The notes below the pieces were generated by a model. That model did not search any database and had not been told where the DNA came from. It saw only the letters and a program-made list of their open reading frames with translations. This document shows, piece after piece, positions 43,986 to 53,621 of a stretch of DNA of 64,000 bases. Source of the DNA: Nitrosovibrio tenuis (GTDB lineage Bacteria; Pseudomonadota; Gammaproteobacteria; Burkholderiales; Nitrosomonadaceae); assembly GCF_900109785.1 (NCBI RefSeq), contig NZ_FOBH01000008.1:1-64000 (forward strand), read 5' to 3'. Both the position numbers and the translations under genes were made by a program. Position 1 is the first letter of the stretch. Every line of letters starts with the position of its first letter.

Positions 43986-45215
43986 TTATGCCTTGCTCTT
44001 CTCTGGAAGAAATATCTGCAACAGATCATTCAGGAAGCGCCTGCCAGTAAAGGTGGGCGCGACGCGTCGATAATCGCGCTCTATGAGGCCGCGTCGCTCA
44101 GCCTCGTCCAGCTCGCGCTGAATGGTGGTGATGGGCAGGCCAGTACGTTCCACGAACGTCTCAGTTGTAAAGCCTTCCGTAAGACGCAGCGCATTCATCA
44201 TGAATTCAAATGCCCGATCGCTGCGCGCCACTTCATGTTGTTCCATGAGAGGGGGCTCGGCAGCGACCATCCCCGGCGCTGTTTTGGCAAGGTACTCTTT
44301 TGGCTGTTTATAGCGGATCTGGCGGATGATTTTATCGGGGAAGCTTATCTTGCTATGCGCTCCCGCGCCGATGCCCAGATAGTCGCCAAATAGCCAATAG
44401 TTCATGTTGTGGCGTGATTGTCGCCCCGCTTGCGCAAATGCCGAGGTTTCATAGTTGATGTAGCCGGCGTTCGCGAGTGTTTGCTCAATCATTATCTGCA
44501 TTTCCGCAGCTGAATCATCATCAGGCAGTGGCGGAGGATAACGGTGAAACAATGTGTTCGGCTCAAGGGTCAGCTGATAAGCTGAGATATGCGCGACTCC
44601 ACATGTGACTGCGGTCTCGATATCGCTGCGTGCCTCTTCAGGAGTTTGATTTGGCAGCGCATACATCAGATCGAGATTCACGTTGTCGAAATTCTTTCGG
44701 GCGATTTCCACCGCTCGATATGCATCATCGGCGTCATGTATCCGACCCAGCGATTGCAGATGCCTGGGGTTGAAGCTCTGGATACCGATGGATAAACGGT
44801 TGATTCCCGCCGCACGGAAATCGGCGAATTTTTGTGCTTCGAACGTCCCCGGATTAGCTTCCAGCGTCACCTCTGCAAGAAGTTCCAACGGCAGCAAAGC
44901 GCGTACGGCCGAAAGGATGGTGTCGATGGATTGGGCGCTCAACAGGCTGGGGGTGCCGCCCCCAAAAAAAACGCTAACTACTTTGCGCCCCCAGACCCGA
45001 GGCAGTGCTGCCTCGAGGTCGCGCATGAGTGCCGCTACATATTCACTCTCCGGCAAATCGGAAACCTGACCGCGAACCTCATGCGAATTGAAATCGCAAT
45101 AAGGGCATTTTCTGATGCACCACGGAATATGAACATAGAGGCTCAGCGGAGGCAGCGATTTCAGCCTCGATGATTGACCGCCGGATATGGATGCGGGCGA
45201 AATGATTGTTGTCAT
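43986..45215 (-). CDS. hemW: radical SAM heme chaperone HemW
   Basis: A 409-residue radical SAM protein. The cluster motif is in PWCIRKCPYCDFNSHEV with CxxxCxxC, then VFFGGGTPSLLS and the AdoMet-binding region GINRLSIGIQSFNP. The C-terminal HemN domain follows (YWLFGDYLGIGAGAHSKI). HemW inserts heme into respiratory proteins and is distinct from true HemN. The N-terminal ~25 residues before SLYVHIPWC are an unrelated extension. It follows rdgB by 96 nt. Confidence 0.93.
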   Translation of the reverse strand: MTTIISPASISGGQSSRLKSLPPLSLYVHIPWCIRKCPYCDFNSHEVRGQVSDLPESEYVAALMRDLEAALPRVWGRKVVSVFFGGGTPSLLSAQSIDTILSAVRALLPLELLAEVTLEANPGTFEAQKFADFRAAGINRLSIGIQSFNPRHLQSLGRIHDADDAYRAVEIARKNFDNVNLDLMYALPNQTPEEARSDIETAVTCGVAHISAYQLTLEPNTLFHRYPPPLPDDDSAAEMQIMIEQTLANAGYINYETSAFAQAGRQSRHNMNYWLFGDYLGIGAGAHSKISFPDKIIRQIRYKQPKEYLAKTAPGMVAAEPPLMEQHEVARSDRAFEFMMNALRLTEGFTTETFVERTGLPITTIQRELDEAERRGLIERDYRRVAPTFTGRRFLNDLLQIFLPEKSKA

Positions 45216-45311
45216 GACTGGGCCGAGCGGTAGCTTTTAATCGGAAAAGACGCCGCTTCAGCTATACGAAAATTGCCAGGTTTGCGTTAAGAGGACGCTC
45301 ACGCCAAGCCA

Positions 45312-45905
45312 TTAAGAAATTTCTTCCCTGATGCTTTCGACCAGCCGCGCCAGCGCTTTTCCTCGGTGGCTGATTTGATTTTTCTGCTCCATCGGAAGTT
45401 CCGCCGCGGTCTTTCCCAAACCAGACAGGAAAAAATAAGGATCGTAACCAAATCCTCCTTCCCCGCGCGGCTCCAGAATGATCTCGCCGTGCCAGGATCC
45501 GTCGGCGATGATGGGCTGCGGGTCCTGGGCATGGCGCACCAGCACTATCACGCAATAATAATGAGCCGTGCGGTCGGGCTGGTCTCTTACTGCGTCAACC
45601 AGTTTACGGTTGTTTCGCTCGTCGGACTTGGGTTCTCCCGCATAGCGCGCCGATAAGACACCCGGATTACCATTCAACGCATTCACGCAAATGCCGGAAT
45701 CATCAGCCAGAGATGGAAGGCCAGTGTGCTTGCAGGCATGGCGTGCTTTAGCGAGGGCGTTTTCAATAAACGTGCAGTGCGGTTCGTCGGCTTCGGTTAT
45801 ATTGAATACGGCTTGTGGAACGGCTTCGATTCCCAAGGGCGTCAGCAAATGGCCGATTTCTCGCAATTTGCCCGCGTTACTGCTCGCAATGACAAGTTTC
45901 TGCAT
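45312..45905 (-). CDS. rdgB: dITP/XTP pyrophosphatase (RdgB/HAM1)
   Basis: A 197-residue enzyme hydrolysing non-canonical purine triphosphates. KLVIASSNAGKLREIGHLL, GLPSLADDSGICVNALNGNPGVLSARYAG and EGGFGYDPYFF are the family motifs, with the Asp that activates water in LADDSG. It lies 10 nt after rph on the same strand, a common pairing. Confidence 0.95.
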   Translation of the reverse strand: MQKLVIASSNAGKLREIGHLLTPLGIEAVPQAVFNITEADEPHCTFIENALAKARHACKHTGLPSLADDSGICVNALNGNPGVLSARYAGEPKSDERNNRKLVDAVRDQPDRTAHYYCVIVLVRHAQDPQPIIADGSWHGEIILEPRGEGGFGYDPYFFLSGLGKTAAELPMEQKNQISHRGKALARLVESIREEIS

Positions 45906-45915
45906 TTTTTGCGCC

Positions 45916-46635
45916 CTATCCGGCCGCCAGCGCTTTTTTCTGGATCTGGATCAGTTCCCGTATTCCCTGCTGTGCCAGATCGACCATGGCGTCGAGATTC
46001 TCGCGGCTGAACGGAGCGCCTTCGGCGGTTCCCTGCATCTCAACCATGCCAAGATCGCCAGTCATGACGACGTTCATGTCGGTATCGCAGCTGGAATCCT
46101 CCAGGTAATCAAGATCAAGCACTGGTATCCCCTCAAAAATGCCTACCGAGACCGCCGCGACATGTGAAAATATGGGCGTTGCCGATATCACCTGCCGGCG
46201 CAACAGGTTGTCTACCGCATCGTGCAATGCGACAAAAGCGCCGGTAATGCTGGCCGTACGGGTGCCGCCGTCGGCCTGAATCACATCGCAGTCAATCTGG
46301 ATAGTACGTTCCCCCAGCTTTGTCAGGTCCACTACGGAGCGCAACGCACGCCCGATCAGGCGCTGGATTTCCATGGTACGTCCCGATTGCTTGCCATTTG
46401 CTGCTTCCCGCTTCATCCGTTCCCCAGTGGAGCGCGGGAGCATACCGTACTCCGCGGTAAGCCAGCCCTGCCCTTTGCCGCGGAGAAACGGAGGCACGTT
46501 CTCGTCCACACTGGCAGTACACAATATCCTGGTATCACCGCATGCGATGAGCACAGCACCCTCTGCATATTTGGTGTAGTGCCGGATAATTTCTACAGGG
46601 CGGAGTTGAGCGGGGGTGCGGTGACTGGGGCGCAT
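45916..46635 (-). CDS. rph: ribonuclease PH
   Basis: A 239-residue phosphorolytic exonuclease trimming the 3' ends of tRNA precursors. [36 protein letters not shown] at the start, [19 protein letters not shown] and [22 protein letters not shown]-type sequence hold the phosphate and metal sites. Length is normal. It is divergent from yicC. Confidence 0.95.
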   Translation of the reverse strand: MRPSHRTPAQLRPVEIIRHYTKYAEGAVLIACGDTRILCTASVDENVPPFLRGKGQGWLTAEYGMLPRSTGERMKREAANGKQSGRTMEIQRLIGRALRSVVDLTKLGERTIQIDCDVIQADGGTRTASITGAFVALHDAVDNLLRRQVISATPIFSHVAAVSVGIFEGIPVLDLDYLEDSSCDTDMNVVMTGDLGMVEMQGTAEGAPFSRENLDAMVDLAQQGIRELIQIQKKALAAG

Positions 46636-46806
46636 TGAACGTGATCAACCTTTTCATTAATGATGGGTAATTGGCTGTGTTTTGGCTCTGGTGCGCCTCC
46701 GGCGCGGGTAACCACAAGATTTACGCTGCAATCAGCCGGAGGCGCGCCGGGATGCCTATGCGCTGTGGCATAATCGCCGATATTTTAACGTATTGAGGAC
46801 TGGTCA

Positions 46807-47688
46807 GTGGATAAGTTAACCACGATCTACAGCATGACCGGCTACGCCGTGGTTACCCGGGAGTTGCCGTACGGTTCGCTCAATCTGGAGCTGCGCTCGG
46901 TCAATAACCGCTACCTTGACATCCAATTTCGCCTGCCAGACGAACTCCGTTCGCTGGAGGCCGCGATGCGGGAATTTCTGGCTTCACGGCTGAATCGCGG
47001 AAAAGTCGATTGCCGCGTAAATTTTTCCAGGGTTGGAGGCACTGAGGATCTCCAGCTTATCAACTCGGATCTGCTCCAAAAATTGTTGGAACTGGATCGC
47101 ACCGTCCGATCAGCGCTGCCCAATGCTCGGGGTTTGGAGGTAGCGGATATTCTTCGCTGGCCGGGAATACTCGGCGCCAACTCCTTTCCCGCGGAGAATC
47201 TGAACGAACCTTGCATCGAATTGCTGCGCGCTGCCCTGGACGACTTCGCGGCGGCTCGCGCCCGCGAGGGGGAAAAACTCAGGGCCATACTATTGGAACG
47301 CCTCGGAAGGATGCGCCGACTCACAGAGGAAGTGGCCCCGCGTATTCCCGCGTTGCTTGCGGTGTTTCAGGAAAAGCTCAAGCTGCGGCTTCACGAAGCC
47401 ATGATAAATTGCGATGATGACCGGATCCGGCTGGAGTTATCGCTATTTGCCAGCAAGATCGATGTGGACGAGGAGCTGTCCCGCCTGAGAGCGCACCTGG
47501 AAGAGGTGGAACGATTTTTGTTCAAGGGCGGCGCCATCGGCAAGCGCCTGGATTTCTTGATGCAAGAGCTCAATCGCGAAGCCAACACCCTGGCGGCGAA
47601 ATCCGTGGATGCGGAAGTGTCGAAAACTTCCGTGGAACTCAAGGTGCTGATCGAGCAGATGCGGGAGCAGGTGCAGAATATTGAGTAA
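46807..47688 (+). CDS. yicC: YicC-family protein
   Basis: A 293-residue protein beginning at GTG 46807. The N-terminal YicC domain (IYSMTGYAVVTRELPYGSLNLELRSVNNRYLDIQFRLP) and the DUF1732 C-terminus (GKRLDFLMQELNREANTLAAKS, VELKVLIEQMREQVQNIE) are complete. YicC proteins have been described as endoribonucleases in RNA turnover. In relatives I recall gmk following closely. Here about 11 kb of island DNA and trxC intervene. Confidence 0.92.
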   Translation: MDKLTTIYSMTGYAVVTRELPYGSLNLELRSVNNRYLDIQFRLPDELRSLEAAMREFLASRLNRGKVDCRVNFSRVGGTEDLQLINSDLLQKLLELDRTVRSALPNARGLEVADILRWPGILGANSFPAENLNEPCIELLRAALDDFAAARAREGEKLRAILLERLGRMRRLTEEVAPRIPALLAVFQEKLKLRLHEAMINCDDDRIRLELSLFASKIDVDEELSRLRAHLEEVERFLFKGGAIGKRLDFLMQELNREANTLAAKSVDAEVSKTSVELKVLIEQMREQVQNIE

Positions 47689-47698
47689 TATATTACTC
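47683..47698. repeat. perfect 16-bp palindrome over the yicC stop codon
   Basis: gagtaatatattactc is its own complement and includes the yicC TAA. It lies 100 bp before the left island repeat. It could be part of an old target or transcription-stop site, and no T tract follows. Confidence 0.5.
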
Positions 47699-47797
47699 TG
47701 ATGCACAACGTCGCAATAACCCAGTAATAGCCTTGTACCATGCGACTTTTTCATATCTTACTGTTGCATGTCATGTCACCAAAGCGCATAATTTGTT

Positions 47798-47813
47798 TGT
47801 ACCAAGGCATGTA
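47798..47813. repeat. left direct repeat of the island, probable attL core
   Basis: tgtaccaaggcatgta here matches tgtaccaagacatgta at 58832-58847 at 15 of 16 bases. It lies 55 bp before the integrase start. Nearby copies of the motif tttggtacac (47815-47825 and 47839-47849) look like integrase arm sites. Confidence 0.55.
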
Positions 47814-47867
47814 GTTTTGGTACACACATACAGATGTTTTTGGTACACGCTATTCGCGGGGCTAGAT

Positions 47868-49136
47868 ATGGGAAAGCTAAGTGATGTTCAAATCCGCAGC
47901 TGGATCAAGGCTGGTGAACGCTTTGAGGGGAAAGGCGATGGTGATGGTTTGTACCTGGCCTATCGGAAAGAATTTGCAGTCCCCCGCTGGCTCTTCCGTT
48001 ATCGCTTTGCAGGAAAATCTCGAAGCATGGGCATTGGCACTTATGGGGATTTATCCCTAGCCGGTGCCAGAAAGACCATCAAGGAACTGCGGGCGCGTGT
48101 TGCACTTGGGCATGACGTGGCGGGTGAGAAACAGGAACGCAAGCGGGTAGCTGTAGCCAAGATCGAAGCCGAAAAGAACGCGCTGTCCGTGGGGCAGCTT
48201 GCTGATGAATACTTTGAGCGGATGATTGTCGGGCACTGGAAACACCCCAACATCGTGCGCAGCAGGATCGAAAGGGACATCAAGCCGAACATCGGCAAAC
48301 TGGCAGTGCAAGACGTGAAGCCCATGCATATTGACGTGATGCTGCAAACCATCGTCAAGCGCGGCGCACCGACCACGGCGAATGACGTGCTGCGCTGGGT
48401 GCGGCGTATGTTTGACTACGCAATGAAGCGGCATATGGTGGAATATAACCCGGCCGTGGCATTCAATGTATCTGATGCGGGCGGCAAGGAAGAAGCCCGC
48501 AAACGCTGGCTGACGCGGGATGAACTGGTGCGGCTGTTCGAGGCTATGCGCAACGCCAAAGGCTTTACCGTGGAAAACTTCCTGACAGTCAAACTGCTGC
48601 TGTTGCTGGCGGTGCGTAAACAGGAATTGACGGCTGCAAAGGCGGCAGAATTTGACCTTGATAAAGCCGTCTGGTATCTGCCAGCCGAACGAACAAAAAC
48701 GAGCGCTGCGATTGACATTCCTTTATCCAAGCCCGCCGTGGAATGCCTGCGCAAGTTGATCGCGCTGGGATGCTCCAGTGATTACCTACTACCTGCGCGT
48801 AAGCGTCAGGAAAGAATGTTGCCGCATATCCACGAAAATACATTGAATGTTGCCATGAGCAAGGCCAAGCCGCAGCTTAAAGATTTGGAAAACTTTACTA
48901 TTCACGACTTCCGGCGAACTGCTCGCACGCACTTGGCTGCGCTGGGTGTCGATTCGCACATTGCTGAACGCTGCCTGAATCACAAAATCGAGGGGGTGGA
49001 AGGCATCTATAATCGACACGACTACTTTCCAGAACGGCGTGAAGCATTAGCGAAATGGGCGAGCTTCTTGGATGCCTGCGAGGCCGGGAAAGATTGGAAC
49101 GTAGTGCCGCTACGAGAAAAGCAGAAGACGGCGTAA
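47868..49136 (+). CDS. P4-type tyrosine integrase (DUF4102 family)
   Basis: A 422-residue integrase. The start is ATG 47868 (MGKLSDVQIRSWIKAGERFEG). The upstream frame is open but lies in the att region. The N-terminal DUF4102 arm-binding domain ends near GLYLAYRKEFAVPRWLFRYRFAGK. The core-binding domain follows, and the catalytic residues are visible as Arg in LLLLAVRKQELTAAK, HDFRRTARTHLAALG, and the late His/Tyr region (CLNHKIEGVEGIYNRHDY, with Tyr about 395). It should integrate and excise the island at the flanking repeats. Confidence 0.92.
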   Translation: MGKLSDVQIRSWIKAGERFEGKGDGDGLYLAYRKEFAVPRWLFRYRFAGKSRSMGIGTYGDLSLAGARKTIKELRARVALGHDVAGEKQERKRVAVAKIEAEKNALSVGQLADEYFERMIVGHWKHPNIVRSRIERDIKPNIGKLAVQDVKPMHIDVMLQTIVKRGAPTTANDVLRWVRRMFDYAMKRHMVEYNPAVAFNVSDAGGKEEARKRWLTRDELVRLFEAMRNAKGFTVENFLTVKLLLLLAVRKQELTAAKAAEFDLDKAVWYLPAERTKTSAAIDIPLSKPAVECLRKLIALGCSSDYLLPARKRQERMLPHIHENTLNVAMSKAKPQLKDLENFTIHDFRRTARTHLAALGVDSHIAERCLNHKIEGVEGIYNRHDYFPERREALAKWASFLDACEAGKDWNVVPLREKQKTA

Positions 49137-49235
49137 TCGAGTTCGCGGCACCTAGCCTGACGGGGCGAACGTATGGATACTCTTGCCATATTGCTGCGGC
49201 ATCTATTCAAGGGTGAACGTGAATAGGGGCGCGTG

Positions 49236-50012
49236 ATGTCTCACAAATTTCTTACCTACCACCCATACCTAACATTTTCGGACCCGCTCAACACTACCCA
49301 CTTTGTGAAGCCTAACGGCAAACAGCGAAAAGAGTTGAATTCGGACACGGGAGCGCTTTTCCGCATCGGTAGAGAAGCATACAAACAACTTCCTGAAGCT
49401 AAATCAAAAGAGAACTTTGACAACGCTCACTTGGGTTTCTTCAAGTTCATCGATAAGCTTCGCTTAGCGTTTCAGGAGATGAAATTTAAGTGTAAAGATT
49501 CGAGTGGGAACATGTTAGAGATTGATTGGAGTGATGTTCAAGATCATCAGATAGTGGATGTGGCTTGGCAGATTTTTTCCAAACACCAGGCAACAGCCGA
49601 TACTTTCGAGAAAGAGGCATACACCGAACTGTTTTTGTTTCATGCCCTAATTGAAATTGATAATGCGCTCATCTGCATTGATCTCGGTTCGACTGATGCT
49701 GTCTCTGCGGCAATTGAAGCGGCCAATGCTCTATCCAACGCAATGGCAATTGAATCTGGAAGCGATAAACTTCAAAAAGCTAGGCAAGAGATGGCTTATC
49801 AAGGGGCCATTGCGAGAATCAAGCGCGATCCCAAGCAAAAAGAAAAAAGCTTTGTCTTCGATTGCTGGCAGAAATGGCAACAATCACCTACTATTTACTC
49901 ATCGAAAGCAGCATTCGCTAGAGACATGCTGGAAAAGTGCGAACACTTGGCAAGCCAGAAAAAGATTGAGGACTGGTGCAGGGAATGGGAAAAACCTAAC
50001 CCTGCTGGCTGA
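49236..50012 (+). CDS. hypothetical island protein
   Basis: A 258-residue soluble protein (MSHKFLTYHPYLTFSDPLN at the start), mostly helical, with an Ala-rich centre (AAIEAANALSNAMA). No family is recognised. It follows the integrase by about 100 nt on the same strand and precedes a small excisionase-like gene. A role as accessory to the island, or as an unrecognised immunity or toxin component, cannot be decided from sequence. Confidence 0.6.
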   Translation: MSHKFLTYHPYLTFSDPLNTTHFVKPNGKQRKELNSDTGALFRIGREAYKQLPEAKSKENFDNAHLGFFKFIDKLRLAFQEMKFKCKDSSGNMLEIDWSDVQDHQIVDVAWQIFSKHQATADTFEKEAYTELFLFHALIEIDNALICIDLGSTDAVSAAIEAANALSNAMAIESGSDKLQKARQEMAYQGAIARIKRDPKQKEKSFVFDCWQKWQQSPTIYSSKAAFARDMLEKCEHLASQKKIEDWCREWEKPNPAG

Positions 50013-50119
50013 GTGAGCATTTAGCCAGCAAAGTAAGCACTGAGCCAGCATAGCAATATATTTTTCATAAAATCAAGAGCATACCATGCGAAGCGTCTTA
50101 ACTCAGAAAGGCGCACAAC

Positions 50120-50347
50120 ATGGCACAACGCACCGACACGAGCACGATCCCCGATGCTCTCAAAAACTTCGATTCACTTCCTGATTCAGCGAATGTCCGG
50201 CAATCCGTAGTCCAAGGACTTGTCGGCTGTTCTGCAGCAACAGTCTGGCGCATGGTCAAGCGTGGCTCACTACCCGCCCCCCGCAAGCTATCAGAACGCG
50301 TTACCACATGGAACGTGGGCGAATTGCGCAAAGCGTTGGCAGAGTAG
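50120..50347 (+). CDS. small AlpA/excisionase-like DNA-binding protein
   Basis: A 75-residue protein with a MerR-like helix-turn-helix typical of AlpA-type regulators: VVQGLVGCSAATVWRMVKRGSLPAPRKLSERVTTWNVGELRKAL. Such proteins activate integrase genes or act as excisionases. It ends 5 nt before the next gene in the same direction. Confidence 0.75.
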   Translation: MAQRTDTSTIPDALKNFDSLPDSANVRQSVVQGLVGCSAATVWRMVKRGSLPAPRKLSERVTTWNVGELRKALAE

Positions 50348-50352
50348 CCAAT

Positions 50353-50838
50353 ATGCAGAAACGCCGCCACAACCCCAACCTCGCCAAAATACACCGCAAC
50401 TACACCGTGGAAGAGGTTTCCAGCCTGTACGCCGTATATAAGGGAACTGTACGTGCATGGATCAAGGCCGGACTCCCTGTTCTCAATGACAAGAGGCCAA
50501 TGCTAATCCTTGGCAGCGACCTTGCCGCGTTTCACAAAGCACGGAAGACGAAAAACAAACAGACCTGCAAGCCGGGCGAAATGTATTGCGTCAAATGCCA
50601 TGCGCCAAAAGAACCAGACGGCAACATGGTGGACTATGAGACCGTAACCGAGAAAATAGGGAACCTTGTCGCGATCTGCCCGGACTGCTACTCGACCATG
50701 AACAGGCGCGTCAGCTTGGCCAAGCTGGATCAAGTTCGTGGAAAAATGAACATCACATTGCCGCTACCACTGCAACACATAGTTGAGAGTAACCGACCCA
50801 GCGTGAACAGTGACTTGAACAGGAGTATGGCGACATGA
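50353..50838 (+). CDS. helix-turn-helix protein with zinc-ribbon-like cysteines
   Basis: A 161-residue protein. The start is ATG 50353 (MQKRRHNPNLAKIHRNYTV). The N-terminal half resembles an excisionase fold (VEEVSSLYAVYKGTVRAWIKAGLPVL). The C-terminal half has YCVKCHAPKEP and AICPDCYSTM, two CxxC knuckles that would bind zinc. It ends within the start of the recombinase gene (4-nt overlap), so the two are coupled. It may direct that recombinase. Confidence 0.65.
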   Translation: MQKRRHNPNLAKIHRNYTVEEVSSLYAVYKGTVRAWIKAGLPVLNDKRPMLILGSDLAAFHKARKTKNKQTCKPGEMYCVKCHAPKEPDGNMVDYETVTEKIGNLVAICPDCYSTMNRRVSLAKLDQVRGKMNITLPLPLQHIVESNRPSVNSDLNRSMAT

Positions 50839-51956
50839 CAAAACACAATGCTGATAATGAACGAATCAAGCGCAAGTATTTCGCATTCCTGAAGGATGCG
50901 AAACGCCTCAGTGAGCAGTCGGTTGACGGGGTGGCAAGCGCCATCAATCGCTTTGAGACCTACATCAAGCATCGCGACTTCAAGGCGTTTCATTTTGAAC
51001 AGGCGATTGCGTTCAAAAAACACCTCGCCGAACAGAAAGGCCAGCGGACGGGTGAAAACCTCAGCAAGGCGACCCTGCACGCGACTTTCAATCAACTAAA
51101 GCAGTTCTTCCAATGGCTTTCGCGGGAACCCGGCTACAAAACCCGCATTCAGTATTCCGATGCTGAGTATTTCAACTTGTCCAGGAATGACACGCATATC
51201 GCAACCGCGCAACGGGAGCAGCGATGGCCGACACTGGAGCAAATCAAGCGTGTCCTCGATACGATACCAGCCAGTACGGATATAGAGCGCCGTAATCGCG
51301 CCCTCTTCGCCTTCACGATCGTGACCGGCGCACGGGACAGCGCCATTGCATCAATGAAGTTGAAGCATGTCAATTTAATTGCGAATTGCGTCAATCAAGA
51401 TGCGCGTGATGTAAAAACGAAGTTTAGAAAAACCTTCACCACCTTCTTCTTCCCGGTGGGTGATGAAATTCTCGAAATCGTAGCGGAATGGGTGCGGTAT
51501 TTACGACAAGAATTACTCTGGGGAAATGACGAACCGCTTTTCCCGGCAACGCGCATTGTGCTTGGGCAGGCTCGACAATTTGAAGTGGCCGGCTTGGATC
51601 GGAGCCACTGGAGCAGCGCCACGCCCATACGCACGATATTTCGCGAAGCATTCAACACTGCTGGCTTGCTTTATTTCAACCCGCACAGCTTTAGAAATAC
51701 CCTTGTCCAACTCGGCCAAGATGTCTGCAAGACCCCAGAACAATTCAAGGCTTGGAGCCAGAACCTCGGGCATGAGAACGTTTTGACGACCTTGACTTGC
51801 TATGGAGAGGTCGGGCGGCAGCGTCAAGCGGATATACTGAGAGACTTGGCAACCCCGTCGAAAATTGGGCAAACTAGCGAAAAAGAGCTTGCTGGGGCGA
51901 TTGCGCAATTACTCATCAATCATCGCAAAACAGGCCAAGCCAACAGCTCGACATAA
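50835..51956 (+). CDS. tyrosine recombinase
   Basis: A 373-residue phage-integrase family protein. The SAM-like core-binding domain covers 1-115. The catalytic domain has Arg in VTGARDSAIASMKLKHV, HSFRNTLVQLG (His and Arg) and LGHENVLTTLTCYGE with the likely nucleophilic Tyr. With the two small genes before it, this resembles modules seen upstream of restriction genes in islands. It could serve an older element nested in this one. It is 63 nt before hsdM. Confidence 0.85.
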   Translation: MTKHNADNERIKRKYFAFLKDAKRLSEQSVDGVASAINRFETYIKHRDFKAFHFEQAIAFKKHLAEQKGQRTGENLSKATLHATFNQLKQFFQWLSREPGYKTRIQYSDAEYFNLSRNDTHIATAQREQRWPTLEQIKRVLDTIPASTDIERRNRALFAFTIVTGARDSAIASMKLKHVNLIANCVNQDARDVKTKFRKTFTTFFFPVGDEILEIVAEWVRYLRQELLWGNDEPLFPATRIVLGQARQFEVAGLDRSHWSSATPIRTIFREAFNTAGLLYFNPHSFRNTLVQLGQDVCKTPEQFKAWSQNLGHENVLTTLTCYGEVGRQRQADILRDLATPSKIGQTSEKELAGAIAQLLINHRKTGQANSST

Positions 51957-52018
51957 TCTGTTTCTATTGTTGAACAACCTTGGCATTGTCGCGCCTACAC
52001 CGAACTTAAAGAAAAACC

Positions 52019-53612
52019 ATGTCAGAAGAAGAGCGCCGCCGATTACAACAACAGCTTTGGAATATCGCCAACACATTACGCGGTAAGATGGGTGCTGATG
52101 AGTTCCGGGATTATATTCTTGGCTTTATTTTTTACAAATACCTGTCCGAAAAAATCCAGTGCTTTGCCAATGCCGAGCTGGCGCAGGAAAACCTTAAATT
52201 CGCCGACCTCAAAGAAAACACCAAGGAAGGCAATGCCTATATCGCCGCGCTGGAACATGCCGCACTGAGCGAGCTGGGTTACTTCTTAAAGCCTTCCGAA
52301 CTGTTTCATACCATCGCCATGAAGGGCAGCAACCAGCAAGATTCCAACAACGAAGGGGCAAGCCATAATTTCATTCTGGATGACCTGACCAAGATTCTCA
52401 AGAACATCGAGCAAAGCACCATGGGCACCGACAGTGCCGATGACTTTGTGAACCTGTTTGAAGACTTGGATTTAACCTCATCCAAGCTGGGAAAAACCGA
52501 AAAGGAAAAGAATGAGCTGGTTGCCAAAGTGCTGGTGCATCTCGACAAGATCGACTTCAACTTGTCGGACAAAACCGCCGACGTGCTGGGCGATGCCTAC
52601 GAATATCTGATCGGTGAATTCGCCAGCGGCGCAGGAAAAAAAGCCGGGGAGTTTTACACGCCGCAACCCGTTTCCACACTGCTTGCCAAGCTGGTGACTA
52701 GCGGCAACAAAAACCTCAAGAACGTGTATGACCCCACCTGCGGCAGCGGTTCGCTATTGCTGCGGGTGAAGCGTGAAGCCAACAAAGTGGACAAGATTTA
52801 CGGGCAGGAACTCAACCGCACCACCTACAACTTGGCACGCATGAACATGATCCTGCATGACGTGCATTACGCCGACTTCGACATCCGCCAGGAAGACACG
52901 CTGGAGCGCCCACAGCATCGCGATTTACGCTTCGATGCCATCGTCGCCAATCCGCCCTTTTCGGCGCACTGGAGCGCCAGCCAGCTACACATAAGCGATG
53001 ACCGCTTTAGCGTCTATGGCAAGCTCGCCCCCAGCAGCAAGGCAGACATGGCCTTTGTGCAGCACAATCTACCACCTCGCCGAAGAAGGCACCATGGCCG
53101 TGGTGTTGCCGCATGGCGTATTGTTCAGGGGCGCAGCCGAAGGCCACATACGCCAATACCTCATCGAACAACTGAACTGTTTGGATGCCGTGATCGGCCT
53201 TCCTGCCAATATCTTCTACGGCACCAGCATTCTTACCTGCGTACTGGTGTTCAAAAGGTGCCGCAAAAACCCAGACAACATTTTATTTATAGATGCCAGC
53301 CAGCACTTCGACAAGATGAAAACGCAGAACATCATGCGCCCCGAGCATATCCAAAAGATTGTGGCCGCGTACAAGGCGCGCAGCAACAAAGACAAATACA
53401 GCCATGTGGCGAGCATGGACAGCATCAAGGCCAACGGCTACAACCTGAATATCCCGCGTTATGTGGATACCTTCGAGGCGGATGAGGCGATTGATCTGGA
53501 TGCAATCTCGGCGCAATTGGTCAAACTGGACAAGGCCAGCCATGCCACAGATGCCATGATTGCGGCATTTTGCAAAGAGCTGGGCATCAAGCCGCCTTTT
53601 GCAGCGGCGTAA
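52019..53612 (+). pseudogene. hsdM: type I methyltransferase HsdM, frameshifted
   Basis: The N6-adenine methyltransferase subunit of a type I restriction system, about 530 residues if joined. The first frame (from ATG 52019) holds the HsdM N-domain (LWNIANTLRGKMGADEFRDYILGFIFYKYLSEK), the AdoMet block YDPTCGSGSLLLRV and the catalytic NPPF (VANPPFSAHWS). At about 53068 coding moves to the next frame: family members read AFVQHMIY, while here the bases give AFVQH and then NLPP, as if two bases (tg) were missing from cacatgatctac. The second frame then carries YHLAEEGTMAVVLPHGVLFRG to the natural end at 53612. Either the gene is broken or the two-base loss is an assembly error. Confidence 0.85.
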
Positions 53613-53621
53613 GGGGAAGTC

